64,000 nt of DNA, from the NCBI RefSeq assembly GCF_040954835.1, contig NC_090709.1:44958490-45022489 (forward strand), written 5' to 3'. Positions 41,691-53,989 of this stretch are shown in pieces. A program made the translations under genes and the position numbers. This DNA is from Lepisosteus oculatus. Lineage: Eukaryota; Chordata; Actinopteri; Semionotiformes; Lepisosteidae. Below the pieces are notes generated by a model that ran no database searches, was not told the DNA's origin, and was given only the letters and a program-made list of their open reading frames with translations. Position 1 is the stretch's first letter; each line of letters opens with the position of its first letter.

Positions 41691-43725
41691 TAGATCCAGC
41701 AAGCTCATCCTGTCACTCAGATGGCAGAGTCGGTAGTCAGTTGCACTTGATATGGTCCTTCCCAGCAGGGTTGCAACATCTGGCAGGGTATATCTTCCTC
41801 ACCCACACCCACTCGCCAGGTATCAGGTCGTGTCTTCCCTCTACTGGAGGTCTCCAAGCGTCCAGCACCTGTTCACCAGCCCCGTGCACCACTTCAATTA
41901 ACAATCTACAATACTACAATAGAGAATTAGCAAATTCAACAATCCATTAGCCAAATTCATCCCTCCAGGAAGTTTCGTTGATTGGCCTGTGATGATATCA
42001 AACAGGCTCTATTACACAGTTCTGTTTGATCCAGCCCGCATCCCATGGTGTTCCTTCAGTCTGATGTCTAGTCAATCTTTTCTGTTCCTTCATTCCACTG
42101 TTCCAGCAGACTGAGGGTGATCTCAGTCCATCTCACCCCGAATAATCCAGCCACAGCCTGTCCCTTGATCATAATACATGCGGTAGGGCAGTGCCCACCA
42201 AGGGCTTATCTCCATCATCAAGTGTTTGGTAGACACAGAGGCAGTGACAGCAACCCACTGGGAAAACAGATTATAAGAGCCAAGGTTGTAAACATTCGCT
42301 ACTGCATGAAAGGAACTACTGCAGCTTGCTGTTCTTTAGTTTCAAGACTAGTCTTTTTTTAAGCTTCCCATTATTTCTGTGATTCCTCTTCCCATTAGAT
42401 AAGTTTACCAATTCACTTTCTTTCCTTTCTTCTCCTTCTCTTCTAAGTTTCCCCTTCTTCGGGAAACTTCTTTTTCCTAATCAACTTTCCTCTGTCCATT
42501 CTGATTCACTTACAAAGATCCTTCATAGTTATGGGCCCCTAATTATCATATATACATTATGTGCAAGTTCCCTTACACCTATTACCCTAGCTTTACAGTT
42601 CATGAACATAAAACATTTTTTTTTACTCTAACCCAGGCTATAATTGTTTCTCTGAATTTGTCGTACATGTACTTTTGCTGGACTGCTCGGTCCCATTTTC
42701 ATCTTTGAATTTTAATTTCCCATTTTTACCGATCGGTGCCTTACTTAGAACCTTCTCACATCAACTTCTCCGCAGAGCAAAAACCACACGTCTGTGTTAA
42801 GATAAGTTCTTTATATGAGTCCCAGACTCATCAAACCCGCGTGAGAACACCCCTGTGGCTCGCTTCTCAAACTATTAATTTTTAAGGATCACTTACTGAC
42901 GTCAGACAGCTGCCAATTCTCCAGACGCGTCTCTGGAAGGATAAACAATTTATCCTCCGAGGTTTGTCCAATTTTGCTAAAATTGTCAGGGTCCGGATGG
43001 AGTTTTAGCAGCCGTTCCCGTTCAGGTTTCTGATCCCGGACAAGCCCCCAAATTGTCATGGAACTATCAAGGAAGCCACAAGAGAGAGTTCTCACCTGAG
43101 TAAGGTCTTTATTTCAATATTGCAAGCCCTGCTGCCACTTTGCAAAGTGCAACCAGAGACTCAATTTGTTACAAGCAGTACAGGGTTTTTAAAAGATGTT
43201 GCGCTGTAAAAAAGCTCAGCACTTTGTCCCTTCTAAAAGTTCCCATTTCCCTAAGAGAAAACAGATTACATCAAAAAGCGAGAGAAGAAGCACTAGATTT
43301 GTTATTCAAAGCTAATCAGTTACTTTCAGCTAATTCTAACGACCCAGACAGCATATATTGTTTTGGTACATTGTCTTCTAAAGTAACCTAAACAGTGTAC
43401 TTTGTTGATGCACTGTTTTCTAAAAATCTGCACGTACTGTAGCACAGCATTTACATCCTTGAAATATATTATCTTAAAGCACCAATATATTTTTTGCAAA
43501 GCTCTCTACATTTTAAGAATCAATGTACTTATTAGATTTCCACTTCAAGACTTGTTCGGCTGGCGTTCTGGGAGTCGCGTTTTTCAGAATTGTATTGAGA
43601 TCATTTCCCACAGAGCTCAGATGTCAAAGCACAGCAGCAGCTCTCCACAGCGATCCTCTATAGCGCCCTTTCTCCCGCAGCTCTGTCCTCATTGGAAGGA
43701 AGCAGGAGTGAAATGCTGAAGATGC
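41691..43725 (-). mobile_element. Class-I (gamma-like) endogenous retrovirus fragment, tRNA-Pro primer
   Basis: On the - strand the order is an LTR (about 43725 down to 43054, ending CATGACA, with AAATAAA near 43108), a primer site TGGGGGCTTGTCCGGGATCA (43050-43031) matching the tRNA-Pro site of gammaretroviruses with one change, a leader, and a Gag-like start that stops after three codons near 42707. Pol-like traces follow: YDQGTGC near 42170 resembles the integrase core, and LIPGEWVWVRKIYPARC near 41820 is the integrase C-terminal GPY/F region. Most of gag, protease and reverse transcriptase are missing and frames are broken. It is a dead, internally deleted copy. The outer LTR edge is approximate. 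Confidence 0.6.
43031..43050 (-). promoter_or_regulatory. Primer binding site, tRNA-Pro type
   Basis: TGGGGGCTTGTCCGGGAT on the - strand differs at one position from the canonical TGGGGGCTCGTCCGGGAT and lies 3 nt after the LTR end. Confidence 0.7.
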
Positions 43726-43726
43726 A

Positions 43727-44095
43727 GCCATTCAAAATGAGCGTTAAAAACCCGCGGTACAGTAACCAACCCGCAGGGCACCGTAGGGCACCGCGGTAAG
43801 TGATTGGCTGGCCAAAATGACTGATAGGGGCACTCGTGGTGCAATGGTTGGTAGTGAAAAGATTTAGTCATTTAATGTCTTTACTGTGCACGTTTCAATA
43901 CGCTTTGTATTGAATATTTATATGGAATTTTACCACTAAAGGGAAATTTTAGTAGCTGAGCATAAAAAGAAGAGGAGCATAACGCATCTGAAGGTCATAA
44001 ACGATATTAATTTAGGAACATAAACATTACTGTATGTACATAAACTGTACTGTGTAAGGCTGGTCTTGATAGTTTAAAGAAAAAATAGGTCAAAT
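43727..44095 (-). repeat. Dispersed repeat copy, same family as 49998-50977
   Basis: 'taggggcactcgtggtgcaa', 'agtagctgagcataaaaaga' and 'cataaacgatattaattt' match 50745-50975 in the same order. A CpG-rich 'cggta' block is at its left edge. Confidence 0.7.
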
Positions 44096-45879
44096 TCTTC
44101 CAGCACGGGGGTACCTTTAAAGCGGAGACGACGGCACCGAAATTCTTTGGCGCGCCTTCTCTTTAAAGCCCTGGCCAAATATGAAGACAGTACATACAGT
44201 TATAATTCAAACGGAATTAAAAACTACACATCCCAGTTACCATGGTGGTGCTTGTGATCATTGCGTTTAACCAACGAAACAGGGCGAAAAATCAGTCACA
44301 TGACTTTGGGGCAGAGTTTCGAAAGCTTAACCTATCAGCAACAAAGCGAAATTTACACGATAGGCTACCTCAAACTGTCAGTTACACGACTGTGTATGTC
44401 GCTTAAGACACTCCTATTTGGCATTTTAGTTATGGAGGCGAGAAGACGCCCCCCACCCCCCCCTCTCTGGGTGTCTGATTTGCCGCCATCTTTAACTGTT
44501 CGGTGTCCGAATCGGAGTAGCTACGCGTACGAAATGAAGTTAATCCCAACTACAAAACATATATTTTTGTGGTAAGAGGGCGCAAAACATCAGTATTTAC
44601 TGCTATTAATTACTGTACGATTTATAGTTGTAATCTGAGCCTAGATATAAAGTTAGATATAAAGTTAAAATCTCGACAAAGCAATGTAGGAAATACAGAG
44701 AAAATAAATCTTTTCTGGCATCTAAAATCAGTTTCGATCAAGGTCTCTAAAACGAACAAGAAAAAGAGGATTTTCGGAGGGCAATTACGCTGTGTTTATA
44801 TAGAATAAGTGATTTATGAGCAATCTAATTTCTTGTTCGTTTAAAACAGTGAAATGTCAGCTGCAAAAGATCGCACCAGAAACAGCACTCTCTCTGCCTG
44901 TCATAGACGTTCAGGAAAGGCTGAATGAAGTCATGTCAAGTACAATAATTCGGTGATCAATAATAACAGTTGTAGGACAAGAAACAAATGATAGTGAAAA
45001 CTTAAGGCTAAAACTCAAATTCATTCTACAAATTAATGCAAATGAAAATTCAGGACGTTAAAGTGCACAAAAATGCACATGGGCAAAAAGTTTTAGAAAT
45101 GGAGCAGGTGTTGCTTTGAAATAAACAAACAGAAAAAAAGCCATGACTATAGTGCAGAAGAGGGATGCAGGAACACTTGCTTAGATATACAAAAAAATCA
45201 CAAAAAGGTGTATGTTACAAAAGAACATGCAAACATGTTCATCATGTACATGAACATGTACATCAATTTCCCTTCGCGATCAATAAAGTCTTATCTATAA
45301 ACATGAAACAGAGTGAGGAATCAGAAAATTATCATGCATAAAAAACAGCAATTCTGTCAGTGAGCCCTAAATGAATTAATAGCAACCATAGTTTCATGGA
45401 GAGCTTCTCAGATAGTTGGGCATTCATGTAGATTGGCAGGTGAAAGGATTTGTAAACATATTTTGTTAAAGCAAGTCATTTTTTTCTGCAACACGTAAAA
45501 GACATTTTTCCAAGAAAGTTTAGCCTTTGTCACTAATGAAACCACTAAATAAAGACATAAATATAGAAATCTTAAGATTTTTTTATTCAATGTTGGTAGC
45601 AGGATGAACTGTCAGGTTGAGCTAAGTGTATATTTTGTCACAGAGTTGCTACAAGATGTTAATAGTGAAAAAAGTTATTTAGAAATGAGTTATTTCAAGA
45701 AGAAAATTTTCAGAATAATTGCAAATCTAGCAGGATAGAGAAAGCACAGAAAACAGGCAGTTAGATTGATCAGATTAGTATGAAAAGTCATTTAGCAAAG
45801 GGAATGAGAAGAGTGACAAACTAGTATACTTTATATATTTTATCTGAACCAGGGCAAATCTGATCATGTTTCTCTATAA
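44096..45879. other. AT-rich intergenic, no gene seen
   Basis: Contains a YY1-type GCCGCCATCTTT near 44479-44491 after a C-run, which might be a weak promoter. No exon recognised. Confidence 0.4.
45255..45300 (+). repeat. LINE/SINE 3' tail (tcccttcgcgatcaataaag)
   Basis: 'atttcccttcgcgatcaata' is a variant of the 'aatttccctacgggattaat' tail at 56667-56708, a common ending of fish retroposons. Confidence 0.5.
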
Positions 45880-46440
45880 CAATAATAAAAAACTTTATTT
45901 TATATATCACCTTTAAAAGTGGCATCTCAAAGCAATACAGTAGATGTAAAAACAGATAAAAGGACCACAGATTACAAAGTAAATACATATAAGAAAGACA
46001 AGCAGTTAGAGGTGCTACCAAAATTAGAAAATGAAGCAGATACAGACACTAAGTCTTCTGAAAAGAAAGGTTCTGAGGTTAGATTTAAATGCACTCAGGG
46101 TACGTGACTGATATCACTGGGAATAAAAATTGAGAGCTCTGGGGTGCATCTAGAGAAGACCCTGTCACCCACAGAATGTAGATGTTCTTGAGGACAGCTA
46201 GAAGACCAGAGTCAGACGGACAAAGGTGGGGAGTAGACAGATAATAAGCCATATACTGTAGGTACTGAATGAGGATAAGGATTTTGAAGTTGACTCGAAA
46301 TCTGATAGGTAACCAGTGCAAGGACTTGAAAACAGGTGTAATGCATCCCTGATAGGATTCTTGCTGTCATATTCTGAACATATTGAAGATTGCTCAGTGT
46401 GGATTTAATTTCCCCAGTGAACAGGATGTGCATTTATTAA
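45880..46440 (+). repeat. Old interspersed repeat
   Basis: Starts with a 'aaactttattttatatatca' repeat-tail phrase and ends with 'gataggtaaccagtgcaagg', both familiar from widespread vertebrate interspersed repeats. Too diverged to classify by eye. Confidence 0.35.
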
Positions 46441-47034
46441 TTCTAGAACAAAAAGCCTTTCTTGATTTCTCTAGTTCTTAGTTTCTCTAGTTCCCTTTAA
46501 AATAAACTATTATTCCACAATGCAGAGTATTACATGGCCAGTATTTACACATGATATTTGTGATTTAAAGAAATTAACACAAGCAGCTTTTGGAGATTTA
46601 AGTGTTGGCTGAGTTATTGCAAGATAAAAGACTAGAGATGTTGGCAAGAAGAAGATAATTTGGGGAAAGCTGAGGAATACACTTATAACAAGAACACTTC
46701 CTAATGGGGTTAGGCATACTTTTGATGAAGATGATGAAGTTAACAGACTATATGTTTACATAGATATTGAAATAAGGATTGTATTTTAGATTATGTGTAG
46801 TTGCTGGCATTGAACTGTGTGTTGGATGCACATGAATTGAAGGAATGGGCAAACATAGCTGATGCGGATCCACAGAGCCAGCATATTAAGATGTTTATAA
46901 TTAGAGGCAATTTGTTTAAATAACTAGGTATGGATACTGATGTGCAAGAGAGGTGGAAAGGCTGTTTCCTTAAGCCAGCACTATAAAATATTTTATTCTC
47001 AGTGAGATGCTGCCATTTCATAGTGGGTTTCTAA
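46441..47034. other. AT-rich intergenic, no gene seen
   Basis: Nothing recognised. Confidence 0.4.
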
Positions 47035-47405
47035 CACTGTGTATAGTTCCATCCACACAGTGCCTTTACTTCCATCCATTTCTAATCTCTTTATCCAGTA
47101 CATAGGATTTGGAGCCTATCCCAGCAAGCAACGGACACAAGGCATAATACACCCTGGACATAGCGCCAGTCCATCACAGGACAGACAGACACAAACACAC
47201 ACACACCAGGGCCAGTTTTCCCATAAACCAATTAACATACCAGTATGTTCTGGAGGGAGTCATATCACACATATGGAGAAAAACCATGTAACCCAGAGAG
47301 AACATGTAAACCCCACACACACAGGATGGCAGGAATTGAATCTAGGACCCCAGTGCTGCAAGATAGCAATGCTAACCACTTCGCCACCATTATAAATGGA
47401 TGGAT
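47035..47405 (+). repeat. Dispersed fish element ('ccatccatttctaatctctt...gccacc')
   Basis: The phrases 'tggagcctatcccagcaagc', 'cgccagtccatcacaggaca', 'agagaacatgtaaaccccac' and a tRNA-like ending 'aaccacttcgccacc' occur in the order typical of a very common fish interspersed element. It is the source-type of the minisatellite at 8736-9365. Confidence 0.75.
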
Positions 47406-49997
47406 ATCTTAGTTATCTTTCTAGTTCACAGGTTTGCATGCATAATTTAATTTTGAAAGCCACTGAGACATCAGGTACTACTGTTGTATTTATGAAAAAG
47501 AAACAAAACAAAAAAAACATACTAACAACTGTGCCATCCTACTCCTTAGTTAATACATTTTATTATTCATAAACAGTTAACATTGTTAGCAAAATATTTT
47601 GAATTATATTTAACCCTATTTTTTCTTTAGTTTTGTATTTAACTTATTATATGATAGTCAGACTTAATGTATATTTGAACAATGAAAATATATTTTTACA
47701 AGATGCGGGGGAAAGTGCAACAACTTATTACAGTGCTAAATTTAATATTATTGATTGCTAATAGTTTATGCTAACACCTAACTTTCTTAATTAGATGTAT
47801 TTAAAACAGTGAACTAAGTGTAACATACTGTACTTGTCAGAAATACAATCGAAAATAGTTTTGTGGTGTTTGTATGGATGAAACGTTTCTAAAATGTATA
47901 ACGTAACAAAATTAAAGACGATTAAAATCTGTAATCTTTCCACTTGTAATGTCATTAGACAGAACAAAACGTTTCTGGTTTGACTAAGGATGGTATCAAA
48001 AAGTAGTCTAAGTGGTGAGAAAGCTGTGCTTAATGATAATTAAGTGACTTAAAAGTAAAAAGAGATGCTTCATATTGCTTGATTAATTTTAAAAACTAAG
48101 TTATAAATGCAGACGCGATCGCTGCCATAAGCACTCCAGGCAGCAGAACGTTCGTTCTGTACTGCTGAGCTCCGCGCCTCCTCCCTCTCACAGTGCAGCG
48201 CCCCTCTCTGACGAAGCGCAGTTGGCGGTACGCTATTTTCAGAGCCTCTGATTGGGAAAAAAAGACCTGCTGATGAGTTTCACACAACAGGAAGAGAAAA
48301 GAATGGGATCAACATAAAGCATTACTGCTTACTGGGTTTTTGAGGGGGGGGGGGGGGGTGTCTTTCGCTGGAAATCTCGCCTGCTTCTACTTTACGAGTA
48401 CAACCCCCTCTCTGCCGGAGTGCTGGCTGTGACGAATTAAACCGGTTTCACAGTTATTTTCAAAGTAGGAAGTACAGTGTTAACTGGTAGCTGGGCTCCT
48501 CAATGGAATCGCTTTAACATGCTAATGCGTTGGTTTAACAGTCCAGGAGTGGCAAGCTTCCAATGTCAACTTGACTCGATTGGAAGACAATGAATGTATT
48601 TTAGCCCTAAATGAATTAATAGTTTAGAATACAGTTAGTCTAAGCTCTATCAGCTTTATTTATGGGTTGCAATTTAGAAAAAGTCAAAAACCGCACTCAA
48701 AATGCACTTTAGAGCTTTCTGGCAAGAGGAGACACCCAAATTATAATGTAACATGCCACTGTTTGTGCATGAACAAAGTTATACTGCAATTTTCCTTAGA
48801 TACGTGATTAAAAAAATAATTTTTTTGAATCCCCGGCGGAACACACTCCATAAGAATCAGCGCTTTTATACAGTATATCGCCTTTAAACACATATATTTA
48901 AACACGCAATTACGATTTAAATCAAAACGCGATTCAAATCAATATAAATGTTTATTTTGTAACGCAAAGGTGACTATTCATTGTTATTATAAAGACTTAA
49001 ATTCGATCATGTTGTGATATTTAGAAATATAAATTTGTTTGGTGCGAGTGAGGTTTTATTTAATCTCTGACCAAGGGAAACGTTTCATTTTTTCAGAGAA
49101 ATGTTTGTTAAATGTGACATGGGAGTCAGGAAACTAACACACAGCGCCACCAGATTTGACAACACTATAAAAACGCTATAAAATAATGTGACTAGGCACA
49201 GAACACGTTTACAACACAGTACAATAATAAATGCTGACCATGACTTTAGAACCATAAATTACCTTACACTCAATTTAAACACAAGCTGTCTTTAGCCCTC
49301 AAAGCTGGTTCATACAGAAATGTAGAGATCCAGGCTCAGAACACACAGTTTCATTAGCGAATACATATGCAGGACAACTAGAGAAGACGTTTTACAGAGG
49401 ATGGATTTTTAGAAACATCCCATCAGTGACATCACTGAAGTCAACTCCTAGGTACTGTAACTGTCGTGTGGATAGTTTCACAAGAATAAGACAAAGGTTT
49501 AAGCATCGCTTGTTCTAGATAAAACTGCGCAAAAAAAAACAACAACCTATAATGTACTTCTTTGCGGCTCTGTTTGCCCAAATCATATATTCACAACGTG
49601 AAATCTAGAAAATAATATTACGTAACCAAAATCCGCAATATGGAAACAGAACCTGTGTAATTGTTGATAGATGATGTACTCGTAACATTTTTACAAGACG
49701 AACTACAACATTTAAAAAATGACTTGTATGTACTTGATATCTCTAATCAATCCACGGCGACATTGTTAAAAGCAGAGTCCCAGCACAAAACGAAACTAAA
49801 ACGCATACCGTTTTGCGCTTCTTATTAGTTGCTCAAAAGTAATTTGACCGTATGAAATGCATAATATAAATCTAGAAACATATACGTGAGCAGTATTTAT
49901 GCACTGTAGTATCAGTGTTAAGACATACCTCTCAAATACTGTAAATCAAGTTAAAAATATCCCAAGACCGATTCTGGTCACAATGAAACCATGTTTC
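47406..49997. other. AT-rich intergenic, no gene seen
   Basis: Mostly AT-rich. A CpG-containing patch at 48110-48260 and a G15 tract at 48344-48358 stand out. No coding or RNA gene recognised. Confidence 0.45.
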
Positions 49998-50977
49998 GTG
50001 TATGTTTTCTTTAAAGTACCGAGACCAGCCATATACTGTATGTTTATGTTCCAAAATTAATATAGTTTATGGACCACACGCGTTGCAGTATGCTCCTATT
50101 CTTTTTATGCTCAGCTACTAAGATTTCCCTTCAGTGGTAAAATTAGATATGAATATTCAATACTTAAACGGGCACAGTTAAGACATTAAATATACATACT
50201 GTATACAGTACAGTTTTCATACGGTAATATGTTTATGTTCCTAAATCAATCTCTTTTATGAGCATGTAAAAGGCATGGTGATTCGATTCTCAAAAATTAC
50301 TGTACTTTGCATGATTGGAAACAAATCCGTGATTGCGAAATGCTGTGGTGTTACTTTTACAAAGACGGTCAATGAAAAAAAGTATGTTGACCTTGGCAAT
50401 ACTTTGAGTATACACTTACAGCTTGTCCAAGGTCATTCATCATTAATACTATTAGTAATATCTTCGTTAAAGACTTTGATGGCCACAGCTCAAACATGAG
50501 AGGTTGAGTTTATTAGCTCCACCTTGCGGAAATTCCGGATACTATTATTTTGCTTGTTGTATTATAGGAGAATTTACGGTAACTCGCGGTATTTACCGGT
50601 GGCTTGCGGTACACTGCGTACAGGGTACCGGAAAATAATGCGGTATCGCCAGGTACGTACAGACACGTACCGGAGGTAATTGGCTATGGCGTCGTGCATC
50701 GTGACGCGCGATGACGCAAAATACCGCGGTATGTGATTGGTTGACCGACAGGGGCACTCGTGGTCCGTTGGTCTGTCGTAGAAAGACTTACTGTAAACGT
50801 CTTTACTGTGCCCGTTGTAGATATTGAATTTTACCACTGAAGGGAAATCTTAGTAGCTGAGCATAAAAAGAATAGGAGCATACTGTAACGCGTGTGAAGA
50901 CCATAAACGATATTAATTTTGGAACATAAACATACAGTATATAGCTGGTCTTGGTACTTTAAAGAAAAAAATACACA
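49998..50977. repeat. Foldback-like element with ~190-bp inverted arms
   Basis: The left arm (49998-~50190) and right arm (~50790-50977) are inverted copies sharing 'gtgtatnttttctttaaagt', 'cagtatgctcctattctttt' and 'tgctcagctactaagatttc'. The interior carries 'actattagtaatatcttc' and a CpG-rich 'cggta' block. No ORF is present. Related sequences lie at 19475-20448, 27549-27769 and 43727-44095. Confidence 0.65.
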
Positions 50978-51143
50978 CCAGTATTCCATTTCTCCCTAAA
51001 CATTATAAGCTTCGAAGTCTTTAACTAACGTGATACCGGAGTCAACAAGCATACTTTTAGAATTTGATTAAAAGGGAATATAATATGGAATCGCGTATCT
51101 CAAGAAATTAATAACGATATAATTATATTCATGTTGCAAAAGA

Positions 51144-52440
51144 AGCGCTATGCGCAAAGATTTAACAAGCTCAACCCCCGCCGACGATTTGTTGTGAAGA
51201 AGCAGAACATTCAAGTTTCACAGACAGAAGCAGCACGCCAGCACAGCCAACATTAAAACGGAGGGCACACTACGATTTGCATTGACACAAAAGTGATCTG
51301 GGCAGACATCGTTCCCTGCATAACGCAAAAAGTGACAAAGCGCTTTTGGGTTGAGAGGACGCAAGAAGGTTTTTGTTTTGTGCCTTGATGTCAAGCTGAG
51401 AAAGTATCTTTAAACACTTTGCTTAGTTTCTCGAGAGATTGCCAAAAAGCAGATCCCTCCCTTTTGTCTGAAGCCAGCTGAAAGGGGGTCTCGACAGAAG
51501 CACCTGGCAGCGGTGGGATTCGAACCCACACCCCCGAAGAGACTGGAGCCTTAATCCAGCACCTTAAACCGCTCGGCCACGCTACCCGCTGTGCACTGAC
51601 TCTTTGTCTCATTACTTGCCCGGAGGAAGCCGGGTGGGTTTTGCTCTTGTCGCCCGAATTAGTGGCGTTATGACCGAGGAACCGACTGCACCTGCTTTTT
51701 CTGAGATGCTTCCCCTCTCATGGCGAGATCTCGACTTCTTTAACACCTCTGGATAAAGATCTTCTGTGGAGCAGGTTTCAGACCTCTGCGTACAGCACCC
51801 TTGATGTCATTTTATTTTTACAGCAGCCGCATCCGGAAAGTTGTGTCTTTTACGTTTTATTTGAACAACAAAACTACATACAATACAAACAAGAGCACAT
51901 ATAACGTATCAAGAAAATCATTAAGGGCACATGCTATAATACAATTACACTTTATGAAAAACGATTACACAAGGTAAATAAAGATAAGGTCCGCACAGCT
52001 CGTTCTTACATTTCGAAAGAGTCCGGAAATACCCCTTTACGTCTATTTTGAACTGTTCAAACGTAGGACTCTTCCCAGACCATTTCACTTTATACCACAT
52101 TCCTAAACGAGGATGCTTCTCCTGTTTTAGAACTATTTTGGGTGGTAAGGCTTATACAACACACCCACAGTATTCTAATGGTGGACTGCAGATCTGTGCT
52201 ATAGTTCAGTCGAATTCAAAGGATCCAGCAATCTTACTGGATTTGACTGGGATTCTGAAATGTCTCTTGCAAAAGTATTCGGGTTTGCTTGAACCTTTGA
52301 TAAAAAAAGTGATCTGATCTGAAACTACCCAGCTTACAATCTCTGAGGTAGTTGTCACTAAACTCGGACGTGATGTGGCACACATGTGCCGTGTGCCTTT
52401 ACTTTTGTAAAAAACTGGTATCGGGAAAAGTTTCTTAATA
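51144..52440 (+). repeat. Direct segmental duplication, copy 1
   Basis: Closely matches 53990-54967 in the same orientation, starting at 'gcgctatgcgcaaagattta' and ending at 'aaaactggtatcgggaaaa'. Copy 1 has about 300 bp (52010-52275) that copy 2 lacks. It includes one tRNA-Leu(AAG). Confidence 0.9.
51505..51586 (-). tRNA. tRNA-Leu(AAG), copy 1
   Basis: An 82-nt class II tRNA: GGTAGCGTGGCCGAGCGG at the 5' end, anticodon loop TTAAGGC, a long variable arm (TCTCTTCGGGGG) and T arm GTGGGTTCGAATCCCAC. The acceptor pairs with one G-T wobble. The D loop and D-stem side differ at two positions from copy 2. Probably functional. Confidence 0.88.
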
Positions 52441-53262
52441 TTTCTTTTGATTAGCATGCAAGAAAATGTGATCATTACCTATGGAATTTCCCGCCAGCGT
52501 GGAGCTTGAATTCACAACCTTGAGACTCAGTGTTCAAGAGTCACAGAAGAGGTCAGCCTGCTTTTCAGTTTGCCAACGATAAGCTCCGGCAGTGCTCCTC
52601 TGTAAAGCAGATTGTTCGGATCGGTTATGTGGGACGGCACTTGATACTAAGATCGTTTGCAGCACACGCGTGGTTTCCCCCTTCACGCAAAAAACATAGA
52701 CGAAGGAAACTCTCTTGTCTTGGGCTGCTGACTCCCGGATTTAAAGCGCTCTGGGTGCCAGCTATGTCTCTAACAAGCACACTATAAAGACAGGAATTAC
52801 ACTTTGCTCACGTCACGCATGGAATGGCGAGGCTACTTGTTCCAATATTATCTAGTCTCACCTCATATGGTGCCGATTCCTGGTTTTCATTTAAGAAAGA
52901 GCACTGCAAACACCGTAAACAGTGCAAAACGTGTGATGAAAGAAGTCTTTCCCCCCCTTTGTCTAAAGCAGAACACAGCGGAGTCATGCCGAGGGTTGTG
53001 AGATCAATATTTCAGTGGAGCACTGTCGTCTACGTCTTTAGCTACATGAGTTGGACATCCTCTTGTACAGGGAAAGCAGATTGAGATCCTCTGACATGAA
53101 AAGTGACAGATAAAAGCCATTTCTCATCCTTTCTCTTAGTGGTGGAACTATCGCATGTAAATGAGGCAACTTGCAAGGCGAGCAGGCTCGGTGCACACCG
53201 AACGCAGATGTCTCAGAGCAGTAGAGACGTGTCCAAGTGGCTGTCAAAGGACAGCACTTTGC
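52441..53262. other. Spacer between the two tRNA-Leu duplicates
   Basis: No gene seen except a tRNA-Lys-like relic on the - strand at about 52488-52550 ('gagcttgaattcacaacctt' resembles its T arm and anticodon region). The relic is weak. Confidence 0.35.
52488..52550 (-). pseudogene. Possible tRNA-Lys relic
   Basis: The reverse complement has a T-arm-like 'gtgaattcaagctccac' and an upstream arm resembling tRNA-Lys, but the anticodon and D arms are not intact. Confidence 0.3.
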
Positions 53263-53263
53263 C

Positions 53264-53337
53264 GGCGCCGTGGCTTAGTTGGCTAAAGCGCCTGTCTAGT
53301 AAACAGGAGATCCTGGGTCCGATTCCCAGCAGTGCCT
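53264..53337 (+). tRNA. tRNA-Thr(AGT), slightly divergent
   Basis: GGCGCCGTGGCTTAGTTGGC opens the gene. The anticodon loop has CTAGTAA (AGT) and the T stem CTGGG:CCCAG. The T loop is TCCGATT rather than TTCGAAT (two changes), and acceptor pair 6-67 is C-A. The B box is therefore weakened. It is either a functional variant or an early pseudogene. Confidence 0.72.
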
Positions 53338-53577
53338 TTCTTCCTGTCTTACTGTACAGAATGTATCCTTATGGGCAAATCCCATGCCTTTTAATTCAGG
53401 TGAATGCAAGTGTTCGTTTCCTTTCTGGAACAACTTGTTTTGAAAGAAATCTATACAGCTTGCGAAAGATGAAACACAAATCTTGCTTATCAGTGAAGAA
53501 GAGGTACTCCCAGCAGGCCAGCTAATACCAGCAAAGTTCTTTTTTCACCCTAACCCAGAGAATGGAGAAAAGCGAGG

Positions 53578-53650
53578 CGCCTGTGGCTCTGCAGTGTAAT
53601 CAGTTCGCGAGTTCGGCGGTTAGCTGAAAGAGTGGTAAATGGAGCTGGCC
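53578..53650 (+). pseudogene. tRNA-Asn-like relic
   Basis: 'gcctgtggctctgcagtgta' followed by 'cgagttcggcggttagctga' follows the order of the D and anticodon arms of tRNA-Asn, but the anticodon is altered and the T arm is lost. Confidence 0.35.
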
Positions 53651-53989
53651 CCAGCCCGTCCTTACTCTTTTAAAGAGGATAAAAAATTAACTTCGCCGAC
53701 ATTACTACCAGCTTTAAAAGACTGCCATGGGCACGGAAAAAAACACACTACAGATGACTTTTCTGGAACCGAAGCAGAGATTCCTTTACGAACCAACTGA
53801 TAAAGCTCAGCCAGTGAATACTGTTAACAGAATGTGAAAGCACGATCAACTTTGTAACTGCAACCACAGGAAAAACAGCAAGAAGCAGGCTCCATTCCCC
53901 ATTTAAATCTGTCGTGCGAGGCATGCTTTTTGCACGCATGAAGTAAATCCCACGATTGCTTTTGAACTTGGACAAAGTACTTCCAAAGG

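Noticed and set aside
52344..52365. let-7-like seed TGAGGTAGT, also at the matching place near 54886
   Set aside because: Only the seed matches; the rest of the mature let-7 sequence is absent and the local hairpin has a stem of only about 7 bp.
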